From contig NZ_AP027732.1 in NCBI RefSeq assembly GCF_030296615.1, forward strand, positions 3,849,042 to 3,913,041: DNA of 64,000 nt, read 5' to 3'. Origin of the DNA: Frondihabitans sucicola (GTDB taxonomy: Bacteria; Actinomycetota; Actinomycetes; Actinomycetales; Microbacteriaceae). Shown here one piece after another: positions 44,398 through 55,847 of this stretch. The notes beneath the pieces were generated by a model. That model was not told where the DNA came from. It was given only the letters and a program-made list of their open reading frames with translations, and ran no database searches. The position numbers were made by a program, and so were the translations under genes. Position 1 is the stretch's first letter; the number at the start of each line of letters is the position of its first letter.

Positions 44398-44425
44398 ACC
44401 AGGGGACACGCCGTGTCCCCTGGTT
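44397..44425 (+). terminator. Perfect 13-14-bp hairpin at the end of the acyltransferase gene
   Basis: AACCAGGGGACAC pairs with GTGTCCCCTGGTT around a GCC centre, beginning in the stop codon. A TTTGGGGG tract follows. The gap to the next gene (44426-44600) shows no recognisable element. Confidence 0.8.
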
Positions 44426-44600
44426 TGGGGGCACACCGAGGTTCGGTCTCCCCTCCCTCGGCCTCGCCGAAACCACATAGGCTGAACGAATCGCTGCGGC
44501 AGTGCCGGTGGGTGCACGCGAGGCGACACACGGCCCGGGAGCCCGAATCTCCCGGTGAACCGCCCTCGGCCCACCTTGATCAGGAATGGAAGCCCCTCCG

Positions 44601-46015
44601 ATGGACCCGAACGACTATTGGAAGGCTCTTCGTAAGAGCTGGATCGTCATCGTCGCACTCGCGATCGTGGGAGGCATCGTCGGCGTCGGCTACGCCTCGA
44701 CGCTGCCCGACTCGTACAAGGCGCAGTCGAGCCTCTTCGTCGCGTCGAACGGCGCGAACAGCGGCAGCGACCTCGTGCAGGGCTCCACCTTCACGCAGAA
44801 CCTCGTGCAGTCGTACTCCGCACTGGCCACGACGTCCTCCGTCCTCACGCCGGTGATCGCCGAGTTGAACCTCGACACGACTCCCACGAAACTGGCCCGC
44901 CAGATCAACGCGCAGACGCCGCTCAACACGGTCTTCGTCAACATCACGGTCACGGACGCCTCCGCTCAGCGCGCCGCGGACATCTCCAACGCCGTCGCCC
45001 GCTCCCTGCGCACCGTCGCGACCGACCTCGCCCCGACGTCGTCCACCGGCCGCGCGCCGATCGCCATCTCGATCGTCGCGCCCGCCCTGGTTCCGGCGAG
45101 CGCCACCGGTCCGAATCGCCACCTGATCGAGATCACGGCCGCGCTGATCGGCCTCGTCGTCGGCATTCTCTACGCCATCGGGCGCCTGCTGTTCGACACG
45201 CGCATCCGCACGGTCGACGACGTCGAGGCGCTCAGCGCCGTCCCGGTCATCGGCGCGGTCCGCCGCGGTCACACCGACCACGTGGCGCTCCGCGACGAGC
45301 CGGACACCGCCCTCGCCGAAGACTTCCGACGCATCGGCGCCACCCTGCGCTTCGCCGGGAACGGCCGCTCCATCCGGTCGATCACGCTCACCTCCTCCTC
45401 CCGGGGCGTCGTGGGCACCGAGATCGCCCTCGACGTGGCCCTGGCCGTCGCCGAACGGTCCCTGCGCGTGCTGGTCATCGACGCCGACCTCCGGTCGCCG
45501 TCCCTCGCCGTCCGCGCCGGGCTCACCGGCGGCGCCGGCCTCACGGACGTCCTCGACGGCAGCGTCCTCCTCGACGACGCGGTGCAGCCCTGGAGTGACG
45601 GCGTGTCGCTGCTCACCGCCGGAGCCGGACACTCGAACCCGCACTTCGCGCTCGGGTCGACCGACATGGCCGACCTCGTCGCCGCGGCGGTCGAGCAGTA
45701 CGACTTCGTCCTCGTGCAGGCCGCCTCCGTGCTCGACTTCGCCGACGCGCTGACCCTGGGCCACCTGACCGACGGCACGGTCGTCACCGCTCGCAGCCGC
45801 TCGACCAACCGCAAGCAGCTCCTCCGCGGCCTCGACTCCCTGCTGGGCGCCAAGGCACCGATCCTCGGCATCGTCCTCACCCAGGCGCGACTCGACAAGA
45901 CTCGCGGCGTGACGGCCATCCCGGCCACGGCGAAGCCCGCCCCTCCGTCGGCGCCCCTCGCCCGACGAGGGCCGAGAACGAGTCGGCGACGGCCGACAGC
46001 GTCGGCGTCCGTTGA
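44601..46015 (+). CDS. Wzz/BY-kinase-like polysaccharide chain-length protein with a degenerate kinase domain
   Basis: The N-terminal Wzz domain is flanked by two membrane helices (IVIVALAIVGGIVGVGYAST near residue 20 and a second near 180). The cytoplasmic domain resembles bacterial tyrosine kinases: VLVIDADLRSP is Walker A'. However, Walker A is absent (SSSRGVVGTEIALD in place of GEGKT), the usual VIIDTPP is VLVQAAS, and there is no C-terminal Tyr cluster. It is therefore probably a non-catalytic regulator of chain length. The raw frame runs on through the convergent gene; adding one C at 45954-45957 gives a stop at 46015 and 471 residues. A start at 44586 is also possible. Confidence 0.78.
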
Positions 46016-46052
46016 GCGCGTGACCCCGCGAGCGCTCGGCTCGGCCGGAGCG

Positions 46053-47009
46053 TCAGGGCCTGCGGTACTCCTGGTACGCGTAGCCCCACGCCCCGCTCAC
46101 CATGCCGGCACCGCGCGCAATCGTGCGGACGCCCTTGGCGCGGTCGCGCAGACTCCGCGTGACGACGCCACGGGCGACCCTGGCGATTCCGCCTGCCACG
46201 CGCACGGCCCCCTGGGCCGTCAGCGTCAGGCGGAGACGCACACGCCCGGCCGGAGCACGCGTGAGGAGCAGCGACGTGAGACTCCAGCCATTGCCGCTGG
46301 AGAAGGCGCGCTGCGTCACCCAGCGCCGCGTCAGTCGCTTGAGGGGGACGACATCGGTGACCTGGGCTTCGGCGCACCAGAGAATCGCTCCGCCCCGCGC
46401 CACGATCTGCCGCGTGAAGAGGGTGTCCTCGCCTCCGAACGCTCCGAGATCGCGGTCGAACGCCAGGCCGTGACGGCGTACGAACGCGAGGTCGAGCAGG
46501 AGGTTGTTCGTCGCGGCCACCTCGACCGCCGTGCCCGTCGCCAGGCGACGCCGCACGAAGAAGTCACCCGCCGTGATCCACGGGTCGGGTGTCGCGGCGA
46601 ACTCCGAGACCACCGGACCGACCACGGCCTCGGCACCGCGCTCGCCCTGCAATCGGACGAGTTCACGCAGCCAGGACGCCGAGGGCCGCTCGTCGTCGTC
46701 GATGAACACCAGGAAGTCGGCGCCAGACGACTCGTCGAGGGCGCGATTGCGGCCGGCGGCTATGCCGGGCGTCGTCTCGGAGACGTAGACGACCGCGACG
46801 TCGTCGACGGAGTCTCCGACCGCCTCCACCGCGGCTCTGGCGGACGCCTGGGGATCATTGTCGACGACCAGCACGCGGGCCGAGACGAGGTCGGCGACCT
46901 GCCGAGCCTGGTCGATCAGCGCGGGCAGGACCACTGCCAGGTCGTCGGGGCGGCGGAACGTGAGGACGGCGATCGTCAGTCTGGTTTCGGGTGGCGTCAC
47001 AGTGCCCAT
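46053..47009 (-). CDS. Family 2 glycosyltransferase
   Basis: A 318-residue cytoplasmic GT-A enzyme. LTIAVLTFRRPDDLAVVLPA is the nucleotide-binding start, VDNDPQASARAAVE and FLVFIDDDERPSASWL carry the D..DDD metal motif, and FGGEDTLFTRQI is the ED(x)FT acceptor/catalytic loop. It would transfer a sugar during repeat-unit assembly; donor and acceptor are unknown. It is divergent from the next glycosyltransferase with 35 bases between starts, so they share a control region. Confidence 0.88.
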   Translation of the reverse strand: MGTVTPPETRLTIAVLTFRRPDDLAVVLPALIDQARQVADLVSARVLVVDNDPQASARAAVEAVGDSVDDVAVVYVSETTPGIAAGRNRALDESSGADFLVFIDDDERPSASWLRELVRLQGERGAEAVVGPVVSEFAATPDPWITAGDFFVRRRLATGTAVEVAATNNLLLDLAFVRRHGLAFDRDLGAFGGEDTLFTRQIVARGGAILWCAEAQVTDVVPLKRLTRRWVTQRAFSSGNGWSLTSLLLTRAPAGRVRLRLTLTAQGAVRVAGGIARVARGVVTRSLRDRAKGVRTIARGAGMVSGAWGYAYQEYRRP

Positions 47010-47044
47010 TATCGCGGGCGTCGCGACGCCGCAGGGGAGACGAG

Positions 47045-47980
47045 ATGAACGAGTTCGACGAGCTGTCCATCGTCGTCGTGAACTACGGGTCGAGCGACCT
47101 CCTGGCGGTGAACCTCGCGCCGCTGTCGCGGGCCGCGGCGGGGGTCCGGGTCGTGGTCGTCGACAACTTCAGCGAGGCGGCCGAGCGCCAGGCGGTCATC
47201 GCTCTCGCCGCCGTCGAGCGTTGGAGCGTGGTGCTGCCGGAGCGGAACGAGGGGTTCGGCGGCGGCATGAATCGCGGTGTCGCTCGGGCCGCCGAGCTCG
47301 GAGCGAAGCACCACCTGTTGCTCAATCCCGATGCCGTCGTCGACGTCGACGCCCTTCGCCGGCTGCTCGACCACTCGCGGGAGCATCCCGACACGATGGC
47401 GGCACCGCGCATCCTGCGTCCCGACGGGTCGGTCTGGTTCGACGGGTCCGATCTGTACCTGGACGACGGCAGGATCCGGTCTCGTCGCCGCCGCGCGCCG
47501 GGCGCCGACGCCCGAATCCAGCCGTGGCTGAGCGGGGCGTGTCTCGTTCTCTCCGACGCCCTGTGGCAGAGCTCAGGCGGCTTCGACGAGGACTACTTCC
47601 TCTACTGGGAGGACGTCGACCTGTCGCAGCGCGTGACGGCCGCCGGCGGCGCGCTGGCGGTCCTGGACGACGTCGCGATCGTCCACGCGGAGGGCGGCAC
47701 TCAGAAGGGCGGCGGTCTCGTCGTCTCCGGCGAGGCGAAATCGTTGGTCTACTACTTCCACAACATCCGCAACCGGCTGCTCTACGCGGCCAAGCACCTG
47801 CCCGACGACGACCTGGTGCGCTGGCGCGCGGTGTCGCGTCGCGTGGCCTGGGAGATCCTGCTGCAGGGTGGGCGACGCCAGTTCGTGACCTCGCCGCAGA
47901 CGCTCGTCGTGGGGTTCCGCGCCCACCGGGCAGGACTCAAACTCGCCGACGCGGAACTCGAGCGCCGCAGGCGAGCCTGA
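47045..47980 (+). CDS. Family 2 glycosyltransferase (rhamnosyltransferase-like)
   Basis: A 311-residue GT2 enzyme. LSIVVVNYGSSDLLAVNLAP, LLLNPDAVVDVDAL (DxD-like) and FDEDYFLYWEDVDLSQRV, the ED(x)D motif, match WbbL/GT2 rhamnosyltransferase-type proteins. The C-terminal helix (VSRRVAWEILLQ) probably touches the membrane. The start at 47045 is clear. It ends 24 bases from the stop of the convergent flippase gene. Confidence 0.88.
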   Translation: MNEFDELSIVVVNYGSSDLLAVNLAPLSRAAAGVRVVVVDNFSEAAERQAVIALAAVERWSVVLPERNEGFGGGMNRGVARAAELGAKHHLLLNPDAVVDVDALRRLLDHSREHPDTMAAPRILRPDGSVWFDGSDLYLDDGRIRSRRRRAPGADARIQPWLSGACLVLSDALWQSSGGFDEDYFLYWEDVDLSQRVTAAGGALAVLDDVAIVHAEGGTQKGGGLVVSGEAKSLVYYFHNIRNRLLYAAKHLPDDDLVRWRAVSRRVAWEILLQGGRRQFVTSPQTLVVGFRAHRAGLKLADAELERRRRA

Positions 47981-48004
47981 CGCTTCTGCGGAGCGGGCGG
48001 CTGC

Positions 48005-49370
48005 CTAGTCGATCAGCGTGTCGGCCCCGCGCAGCTCAGCAGCGCGCTCGGCGCGACGACGCGCGAGATCCTTCGAGACGTACCAGAGGTTGGGGAACAT
48101 CTGGAGGACCAGGACCGTGAGAGCCGACCCGATGATCGGGCCCGCCGCACCGAAGGGGGCGATGAGGAGCCAGGACACGCCGAGGTTGAGCGGGATCATC
48201 AGCAGGCTCGGCACCACCTGGAACTTCAGTCCGGCCTTGTCGGTCATGTACATGCCGATGGGGTATTTCGCCGCCTGCAGGGCGACGTACGCCACGAAGG
48301 AGATCACCAGGACCGGCGACAGCTCGATCTTGTCGCCGGCGATGAAGTCGACGAGCCACGGAGACAGCAGCGCGAGGATCCCCCGACCGCGAGCCCTCCC
48401 CGAGGAACCAGAACGTCGGCTTGGTCGGCGACTCGATCCTCCCGGCGGCTCGGTGCCCGGCGTAGATCGGCCAGAGCGCGACACCGGCGGCGGCGATCGT
48501 CTGAAGGACGAGTCCGAAGAGCTGGGAGGCGAGGTTGTACTGAGCGAGGTCGTGCGAGGTGCCGACGTGACTGAGCAGGATCCGGTCGGTCTGGAAGGCG
48601 ATGGGCTGGGCGAGCGTCTGGACGAGCATCGGCCAGGCGAGCCCCAGCACAGCGACGCTCTTGTACGCCCGCACTTTGAAGACGAGCCGGAAGGCCTGCC
48701 CGATCTGGGGCGACAGCGCCCGGGAAGCGATCCAGAGGCAGAGCACCGACAGCAGCGCGTTCCCGACGTAGGAGACGATCGAGAGGAACGTCCCGGCCGG
48801 AATCGCCAGCATGGCCAGAGCGCTGATGACGAGCAGCATGAACGGGGCGACGATCGCCTGACTGGCGACCTGGACGTTCGTCTTCTTCAGTCCGACCAGG
48901 ATCCGCTGCCCGACCGTCAAGGGCACCGCGATCCCGAAGATCACCAGGCACAGCCCCGCGGTGAGGTTGCCGCCGCCCATCAGCCCCTTGCCGAGCAGCA
49001 GGGGCCACCAGCCGAACACGGTGATGACGATCGCGACGACGACCATGATGCCGCCGGAGATCATCAGGGTTCGCAGGGCGGTGACGATCGTCCGGCGCAC
49101 GGCGTCGTCGGTGCGCGGGGACTTCGATCCTGCGACCTCGTTGATGATCACCGCCGCGATTCCGAGGTCGGCGAACGGGAGGAGCGTCGGGAAGCTGGAG
49201 AGCAGTCCGTACTGCGCGTACGCGTCTGTGCCGAACGAGTGCAGGATCACGCGGCTGGTCAGGATCCCGAGGATGCCGGAGAGCCCCATGACCAGCACCT
49301 TGATGATCGCCGTCGACCCGACCGCGCGCATGCCGCCCGAGCGGACCGGGGGCGTCTCCGTCGTCGTCAT
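48005..49370 (-). CDS. Polysaccharide flippase, Wzx/MATE-like (two apparent frameshifts)
   Basis: A lipid-linked oligosaccharide flippase with 12 or more helices. The intact N-terminal 320 residues include SRVILHSFGTDAYAQYGLLS and LAQPIAFQTDRILLSHVG. Near the end the frame breaks twice, at C4 48398-48401 and C5 48380-48384 (plus strand); adding one base at each gives FLGGGLAVGGILALLSPWLV and a 455-residue protein with the expected last four helices. A single correction does not restore it. It overlaps the GT4 gene by ATGA and is the last gene of a minus-strand operon with the giant adhesin. Confidence 0.84.
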
Positions 49371-50425
49371 CGCGGCCCGCCCCCGCGCAGGACGGCCACG
49401 GCGCGCCGATAGGCGTCCACGTGTCGGCGACCGGCGTCGTCCCAGTCCCGCTCGGAGAGATCGGGGTGGTCGCCGCGACCCGCGGTCGACACCTCGGCCA
49501 GAGCGCGTTCGATGTCGTTCGCGTCGAGGTCGCCGTCGTACCGGTGCACCCAGCCGGGACCGGTCTCCTCGGCGAGGCGCTCGGTGACCGGATTCGACGG
49601 AACCAGAACGGGGCGGTCGAGGGACAGCGCGGTGAGAACGCCGCCCGAGTTGTGCATCTCGCGATAGGGGAGAACCACCAGCGAGGCCTTCCGCACGTTC
49701 GTCACGAGGTCGGCGTCGTCGAGGAACCGCAGATCGAGACTGACGCGTTCGTCGGCGTCGGCGAGGTCGGTCAGGCGCCCGGCGAGTTCAGGAGTCGACG
49801 GCCGACCCGCTACGTGGAGAGTGGACGGCCCGGGTACCGAGCGGAAGACCTGGAGGAGCTCTTCGACGCCCTTGTAGCGGCGGATGAGGCCGACGAACCC
49901 GACCCTGCCGGGCTCGGCCGCGGGCTTCGCGTAGCTCTCGAACCAGTCGCGGTAGTGACCGTGCGGAATCAGCTCGTAGCTACGGCCCGGCTGCTCCGGC
50001 GTCTCGTCGTTGAGCCGGATCCACAGCGTGGTCCTTCGCTCGATGAGTCCGAGCAGGATCCGCTCGCGCCGGGAGATGCCGGAGGGCCGTTCGAGATTGT
50101 GCAGCGTGCGCACGATCGGGGTGCGAGTGGCGGCCAGCTTCGCGACCAGCAGCAGCGTGAGCACCTGCCGGACGAGCTTCTTGAGCGGGCTCTGACCCGA
50201 GACCAGGATCTCGGGCCAGTGCACGTGGAAGACGTCCGCTCGCCTGGTGAGAGCCGCCCGCCAGGAGAAGGTCCTGAGCTCGACGCCCGGCTGGGCGGCG
50301 ACGCTCCTGGCGAGCATCACGAGGTACGGGTTCGTCGTCGGCCGGGGCCGCGGGAAGGACTGCTGCACGATGAACGTGCGGCCCTCCCCGCGGACCCGGT
50401 GTTCTGACGATCCCCGCCGCGTCAC
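49367..50425 (-). CDS. Family 4-like glycosyltransferase
   Basis: A 352-residue GT-B enzyme. PRPTTNPYLVMLARSVAAQP is the acceptor side and VGFVGLIRRYKGVEELLQVF, followed by VVLPYREMHNSGGVLTALSL, matches the donor-binding EX7E region of GT4 (here with E replaced by N/S positions). The GTG at 50425 overlaps the adhesin stop (GTGA). It lies between the adhesin and the flippase, so it may glycosylate the repeat unit. Confidence 0.8.
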   Translation of the reverse strand: MTRRGSSEHRVRGEGRTFIVQQSFPRPRPTTNPYLVMLARSVAAQPGVELRTFSWRAALTRRADVFHVHWPEILVSGQSPLKKLVRQVLTLLLVAKLAATRTPIVRTLHNLERPSGISRRERILLGLIERRTTLWIRLNDETPEQPGRSYELIPHGHYRDWFESYAKPAAEPGRVGFVGLIRRYKGVEELLQVFRSVPGPSTLHVAGRPSTPELAGRLTDLADADERVSLDLRFLDDADLVTNVRKASLVVLPYREMHNSGGVLTALSLDRPVLVPSNPVTERLAEETGPGWVHRYDGDLDANDIERALAEVSTAGRGDHPDLSERDWDDAGRRHVDAYRRAVAVLRGGGPR

Positions 50426-53400
50426 GGCTTGAAGGCGCTCAGCTGCTGGAAGCTCACGACCTGCGCGCCGTTGGTCGACGAGCCGGACTCGTAGGCCAGG
50501 ACTCCGACGTCGCCGGCGGTCTGCAGAGACGAGGACGAGTCGGTCGCACTGACCGTCCACGCGGTCGGCTCGGCCGTTCCGGTGGCCCAGACTTTCGCCC
50601 GGATCGTCGTCGGGCTTGTGCCGGTCACCTGGAGCCTCATGCTGATCGAGGATCCCGGGGTGACCGTCAGCGGCACCGTCGTGTCCTTGGTCAGGGCGAT
50701 CGAGGTCGACGAGTTCGGGAACGCGCTCAGGTTGACCGTCGCGCCTCCGGTGCTGAGCAGCCGCACGGTGGCGCGGTACTCGTTGTTCGTCGAGATCTTG
50801 CGCCCGGTGGCCGTGATGTAGGTTCCGCCGCCGGTCGCCGCCTTGTCGAGGCTGAACTGGAGTCGGTAGTCGGTGTCGGTCTGCTTGACGCCGGCCAACT
50901 CGGCACCGGCCTGGGCACCCGCTCCGGAGAGCGAGACCTTGCCGGAACCGGACGCGACCGAGAGGGCCGAGGCCGAGCCGATCCTGGTCCAGGCTCCTCC
51001 GACGTCCGCCGTTCCCCAGCCGTTGCTCACGGTGCGCCCGAAGGCGTCGAGGGCGAACGGCGTGGCCGCGGGAGCCGTCACGGTGACCGTGGCGGTCTTC
51101 GTGTTGGTGGCGCCGGAGTTGTCGGTCACCGTGAGGCCGACGGTGTACGTCCCGGCCGCCGTGTACGCGTGGCTGGTCGTCTTGCCGGTCGCCGTGGCTC
51201 CGTCGCCGAAGTTCCAGGCGTAGGACGCGATCGTGCCGTCCGCGTCTGCCGAACCCGAGCCGTCGAGAGCCGCCGTGAGGCCGGTCACGGTGGACGTGAA
51301 GGCCGCCGTCGGAGCCTGGTTGGCCGGAGCCGCGACAGTGACCTGCTGACTCTGGGCCCCGGTGGCACCGTCGTTGTCGGTCACCGTCAGCGTGACGGTG
51401 TACGTGCCCGCGGCTGCGTAGGTGTGATTCGCCGTGGCGGTCGTCGCCGTGCCGCCGTCACCGAAGTTCCAGGCGTAGGAGGCCACGGTGCCGTCGGAGT
51501 CCGCCGAGGTCGTGCCGTTCACGCTCAGCGCCAGGTTGCTCGTCGAGGAGGTGAACGACGCGGTCGGAGCGACGTTGGGCGCCTTCACGACGGTGACCTG
51601 CTGCGTCGTCGTCGCCGTCGCTCCCTGGTTGTCCGTCACGGTCAGCGAGACCGTGTACGAGCCGGCCGCGGTGTACGTGTGCGTCGCCGTCTTGCCCGTG
51701 GCCGTGCCGCTGTCACCGAAGTTCCAGGCGTAGGAGGCGACGGTGCCGTCGGAGTCCGCCGACGCCGAGGCGTCGACCGAGAGCGCGAGCGCGTTCGATC
51801 CTGCGGTGAAGGACGCGGTGGGAGGCACATTGGCGGGCGGCGCCACCGTGACGGTCTTCGTGGCGACGCCGGTCGCGCCGTCGTTGTCCGTCACCGTGAG
51901 CGTGACCGTGTACGTGCCTGCCGCGAGGTACGTGTGATCGGCCGTAGCCGTCGTGGCCGAGCTGCCGTCACCGAAGTCCCAGGCGTAGGAGGCCACGGTG
52001 CCGTCGGAATCCGAGGACCCCGTGCCGTCGACCGAGACCTTCAGGTTGCTGACCGTCGAGGCGATCACGGCGGAGGGTGCGACGTTCACGTGCGGCGGCG
52101 TGACGGTGACGCTCGAGGTCGAGACCCCGGTGCCGCCGTCGTTGTCGGTCACGGTCAGCTTGACGGCGTAGGTGCCGCCGGCCGCATAGGCGTGCGTCGG
52201 GGAGACCCCGGAGCCCGTGGTCCCGTCACCGAAGTCCCAGGCGTACGAGGCGATCGTGCCGTCGGAGTCCGCCGACGCCGAGGCGTCGAAGGCGCTGGAC
52301 AATCCGGTCGCGGTCGACGTGAACGACGCGGTCGGCACGACGTTGACGTGCGGCGCGGTCACCACGACCTGGCTCGACGTGACGCCGGTGGCTCCCTTGT
52401 CGTCGGTGACCGTGAGGGTCACCGTCTTGGTTCCCGGCGTCGTGTAGGCGTGTGTCGGGGTCTTGCCGGTGCCGGTCGAGCCGTCACCGAAGTCCCAGGC
52501 GTAGGAGGCCACGCTCCCGTCGGCGTCCGCCGAGGCGGACGCGTCGAAGGCGGCCGAGAGGTCGGTCACCGCGGAGGTGAACGACGCCGTCGGCGGCTGG
52601 TTCGTCGCACCGGCGCCCCCGAGGGCGAAGTGGTCGCTCACCGTCGAAGCGCTGAGCGCCTTGTCGTAGATGGAGACGTCGTCGATCGAGCCGGCGAAGT
52701 ACGCGCTGGAGGAGCTCCAGGTGTTGTCGCCGCCGATCTTCCAGTAGCCCGTGTAGGCCTGCGCCTGCGTGGTCGGGTTGGTGCCCTGGAGGACGCCGTC
52801 GACGTAGAGCTTGAGGCCGTCGGACGACTGGGACGCGACCACCTGGTGCCAGGTGCCGTCGTTGTACGAACCGGGGGTCGTGATCGTGTTCGTCTGCCCG
52901 GTGTACGTGCCGAAGACGAGCTGGCCGTTGTCCTGCATGTAGACGTGACGGTCGTAGGCGCTCGAGGTGCCGGTCTGGCTGTTGCCGAACCCGACGATCT
53001 TGCCGCCGGTCGTCGTCGTCGTCTTGAACCACGCCTCGATCGAGTAGACCTCGGGGTCGTTGTACGACTGCGTGCTGTCGACCTGGCCCGACGATCCGTC
53101 GAAGGTCGCGGCCGTGTCGGTCGTGCCCGCGATCGCCCCCGCCGCGCCCTGCGTGACGCCACCGGTGTAGACGCCGGCGGTCCCCGAGAGGCTCGAGTCC
53201 TTGGCCGTCGTGGCACCGCTGGCGTCACCGAGACGGTAGTAGAGGTACGGGTTGTCGCTGAAGACGCGGCTGCCGTAGTTGTCGGTCGGCGCGCTGTTCA
53301 ACTGCGAGGCGTAGCCGGCGGCGACGTACTGGTTGTTCGCCTGCGTCTGCGTCAGCGCCGTCGGGTACACCGAGACGTCGTCGATGGAGCCGGACAGGAA

Positions 53401-55646
53401 GTTGCTGCCGTTCCAGGACGAGTCGCCGCCGATCCGCCAGTAGCCGGTGTAATCCTGGGCCGTGGTGATGTTCGGAGCCGTGCCGACGCGCTTGCCGTCC
53501 ACGAAGAACTGCATGCCCGACGAGCTCAGCGTGCCGATCAGCTGGTGCCACTGGCCGTCGTTGATGGCCGTGGGGCTGCTCAGCACCTCGGTGTTGCCGT
53601 CGTAGACGCCGAAGTTCGCCTTGCCGCTCGGGTCGAGGTAGAGGTGGCGGTCGTACGAGGAGGACGTGCCGGTCGGCGAGTTGCCGAAGCCGACGATCTT
53701 GCCGCCCGAGGTGGAGGTCGTCTTGACCCACGCCTCGACCGAGAACGTCTGCGGTCCGGGGACGGACGACTGGGTCGAGGAGAAGCCGGTGGAGCTGCCG
53801 TCGAACGTCGATGCGGTGTCACCGTCGACGGTCGCTCCCGCGGTGCCGCGGGTGACGCCCGCTCCGGCGACCTGGTCGTTGTAGCCGGCCGCGTCGTAGA
53901 CGGTCGTGCCGCTGGCCTCGTCGAGGCGCCAGAAGGACGACGCGCCCTGGTTCAGCACGGTGGTCGTGTACGTCGACGGCTGCTTGTTCGTGACCGTGAC
54001 GCTGACGTTGTCGCCGAGGACGGTGTTGCCGTCCGGGTCGGTCGCCCGCAGCCGGTACGTGTAGCTGGTCCCGGGGTCAGGCCGGTGTCCGTGAAGCCCA
54101 TGGCGGGCTTCTTCCAGATGGACGAGTCGGCCTTGGTCGTGTAGACCGGCGTGGTCATGTTGCCGTTGCGGTACACGTTGTAGGTCAGGGTCGAGTTGTC
54201 GGGGTCGGAGTTCGCGGCCCAGCTGAGGCGCACGGTTCCCGACGTGAGCGAAACCGCACTCGGGGTGAACTGCGCACCCGAGGCCTGGGGGCCCATCTTC
54301 TTCGGCGCGATCGAGGGGATGGCGAAGCGGGTCAGACCCTGCTGCCGCACGCCGTTGACCGTCGTGAACTCGCCGCCGTAGACGACGTACTGGGAGTTCG
54401 CCGCGACGCTCCAGGGGCCCTGCGTCTTTCCGGTGAAGGTGCCGGTGTTGAACTCGGGGTACCAGTTCAGCAGGCTCGGCGCGGGCGTGCCCGCCCAGTT
54501 CGTGTAGCCGTACGGGTCGGCCGTGATCGTCTGCGTGGCCGCCTTGCTGAAGGCGATCGCGCGGTGGAAGGTCCAGTTGGGCTGAGGGTCGGTCTGCGGG
54601 AAGCCGCCGATGTTGCCGCAGTAGTGCGGGTGGCCGGCGAGGTACTCGGCGTTGTCGCTGACAGCGATCGAGTAGGAGTCACCGTGGCAGTCCTCGACCC
54701 AGGTGATGTTGCCGGTCGACCAGTCCGCGTGGAAGGAGCCCTCGAGAGTGCCGGGGCCGAAGGTGTAGCCGGAGCCGTAGACACCGGACGCGTCGCCGAC
54801 CAGCGAGGTGATTCCCGAACTGGTGTCGGCGTCGCGAACGACGTTGTTGGCTGCGAAGGGCTGGAGCGCTCCGGTCGGGTCGACGGAGCCGAGACCGTAG
54901 CCGGGGTTCGACGAGCCGTTCAGCGAGGTGAAGCTGCCGCCGATGACGATGTGCGTGCCGTCGGGAGAGACCGCGAGGGCTGCAACGTCGCCGCCCGCCG
55001 CACTGGCCGTGAACGGCGTGACGTTCTTGCCTGCCGTGGTGAGGGCCACGACCTTGTTGTGGGTCTCCTTGTTGACGCTGGAGAAGACACCTCCGAGGTA
55101 CACGGTCGACCCGGAGACCGCGATCGCGTTGACGGTGGAGTTGATGGTCGGGGCGAACCCGGAGAGCATCGCGCCGCTCGTGGGATCGAGAGCCGCCACG
55201 CGGTACGCGTTGGCGCCGTTGACGGTGGTGAAGGCGCCACCGACGTAGATCCGCGACCCGTCGGGCGAAGCCGTGATCGCGCGCACCACACCGTTGAGCT
55301 GCGGGTTGAACGACGTGTTCAGCACGCCGGTCGTCAGGTTGTAGGAGAGGATGTTCGTCCGTGCGACGGTGTTCACCCCCGAGGCGGCACCGGCCGGCTG
55401 GGCCGTGGTGAACTGCCCACCGGCGTAGACCGTGTTGCCCACGATGGCCTGCGACCAGACGACGCCGTTGATCTGCGGTGTCGGCAGGGCGTCGGCCGTG
55501 ACAGTCGTCGGCGTGGCCGGGTCAGCCGGGTTCGTGGGGTTCGTGTCCGCGTGAGCCGGCACGCCCAGGGCGAAACTGCTCAGGACGATGACGGCGGCGG
55601 CGGCGATGCTCGGAACGCGCAGGCGCGACGACACGGATCTCTCCAT
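50422..55646 (-). CDS. Giant secreted PKD/LamG surface protein (one apparent frameshift)
   Basis: About 1,741 residues. A Sec signal (1-33, ending PAHA) is followed by repeats such as VYAGGQFTT, IYVGGAFTTVNG and VYLGGVFSSVN (a probable beta-propeller of the delta-60 type, about 50-440), an Fn3-like domain (440-560), two LamG-like lectin domains (565-780 and 790-1015), six PKD domains with WxFGDG cores (1020-1540) and a C-terminal domain (1545-1741). That last domain is shared with the beta-helix protein at 59649. There is no LPxTG anchor. The frame breaks at about 54070-54076; one base restores LTPGTSYTYRLRATDPDG. Its stop overlaps the GT4 start. It probably binds the glycan made by its neighbours. 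Confidence 0.85.
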
Positions 55647-55847
55647 GGGGTGCCTCTAACAATTCGGGTAAGCCGTGGGTCGGGAGTCCCACGTGAGTTT
55701 TGCGTGAGTTTCGGGTTCACGCGCGCTGTGAAATTCGGGTGTCACAGCCTGGGACGACTATAGGTGACCGCAGGTCGGGGAGCACACCCCCAAACGGGGG
55801 TGGAATGCTCACCCCCGGAAACGCCCCCTCGGCCGGTGACGGTCGGC

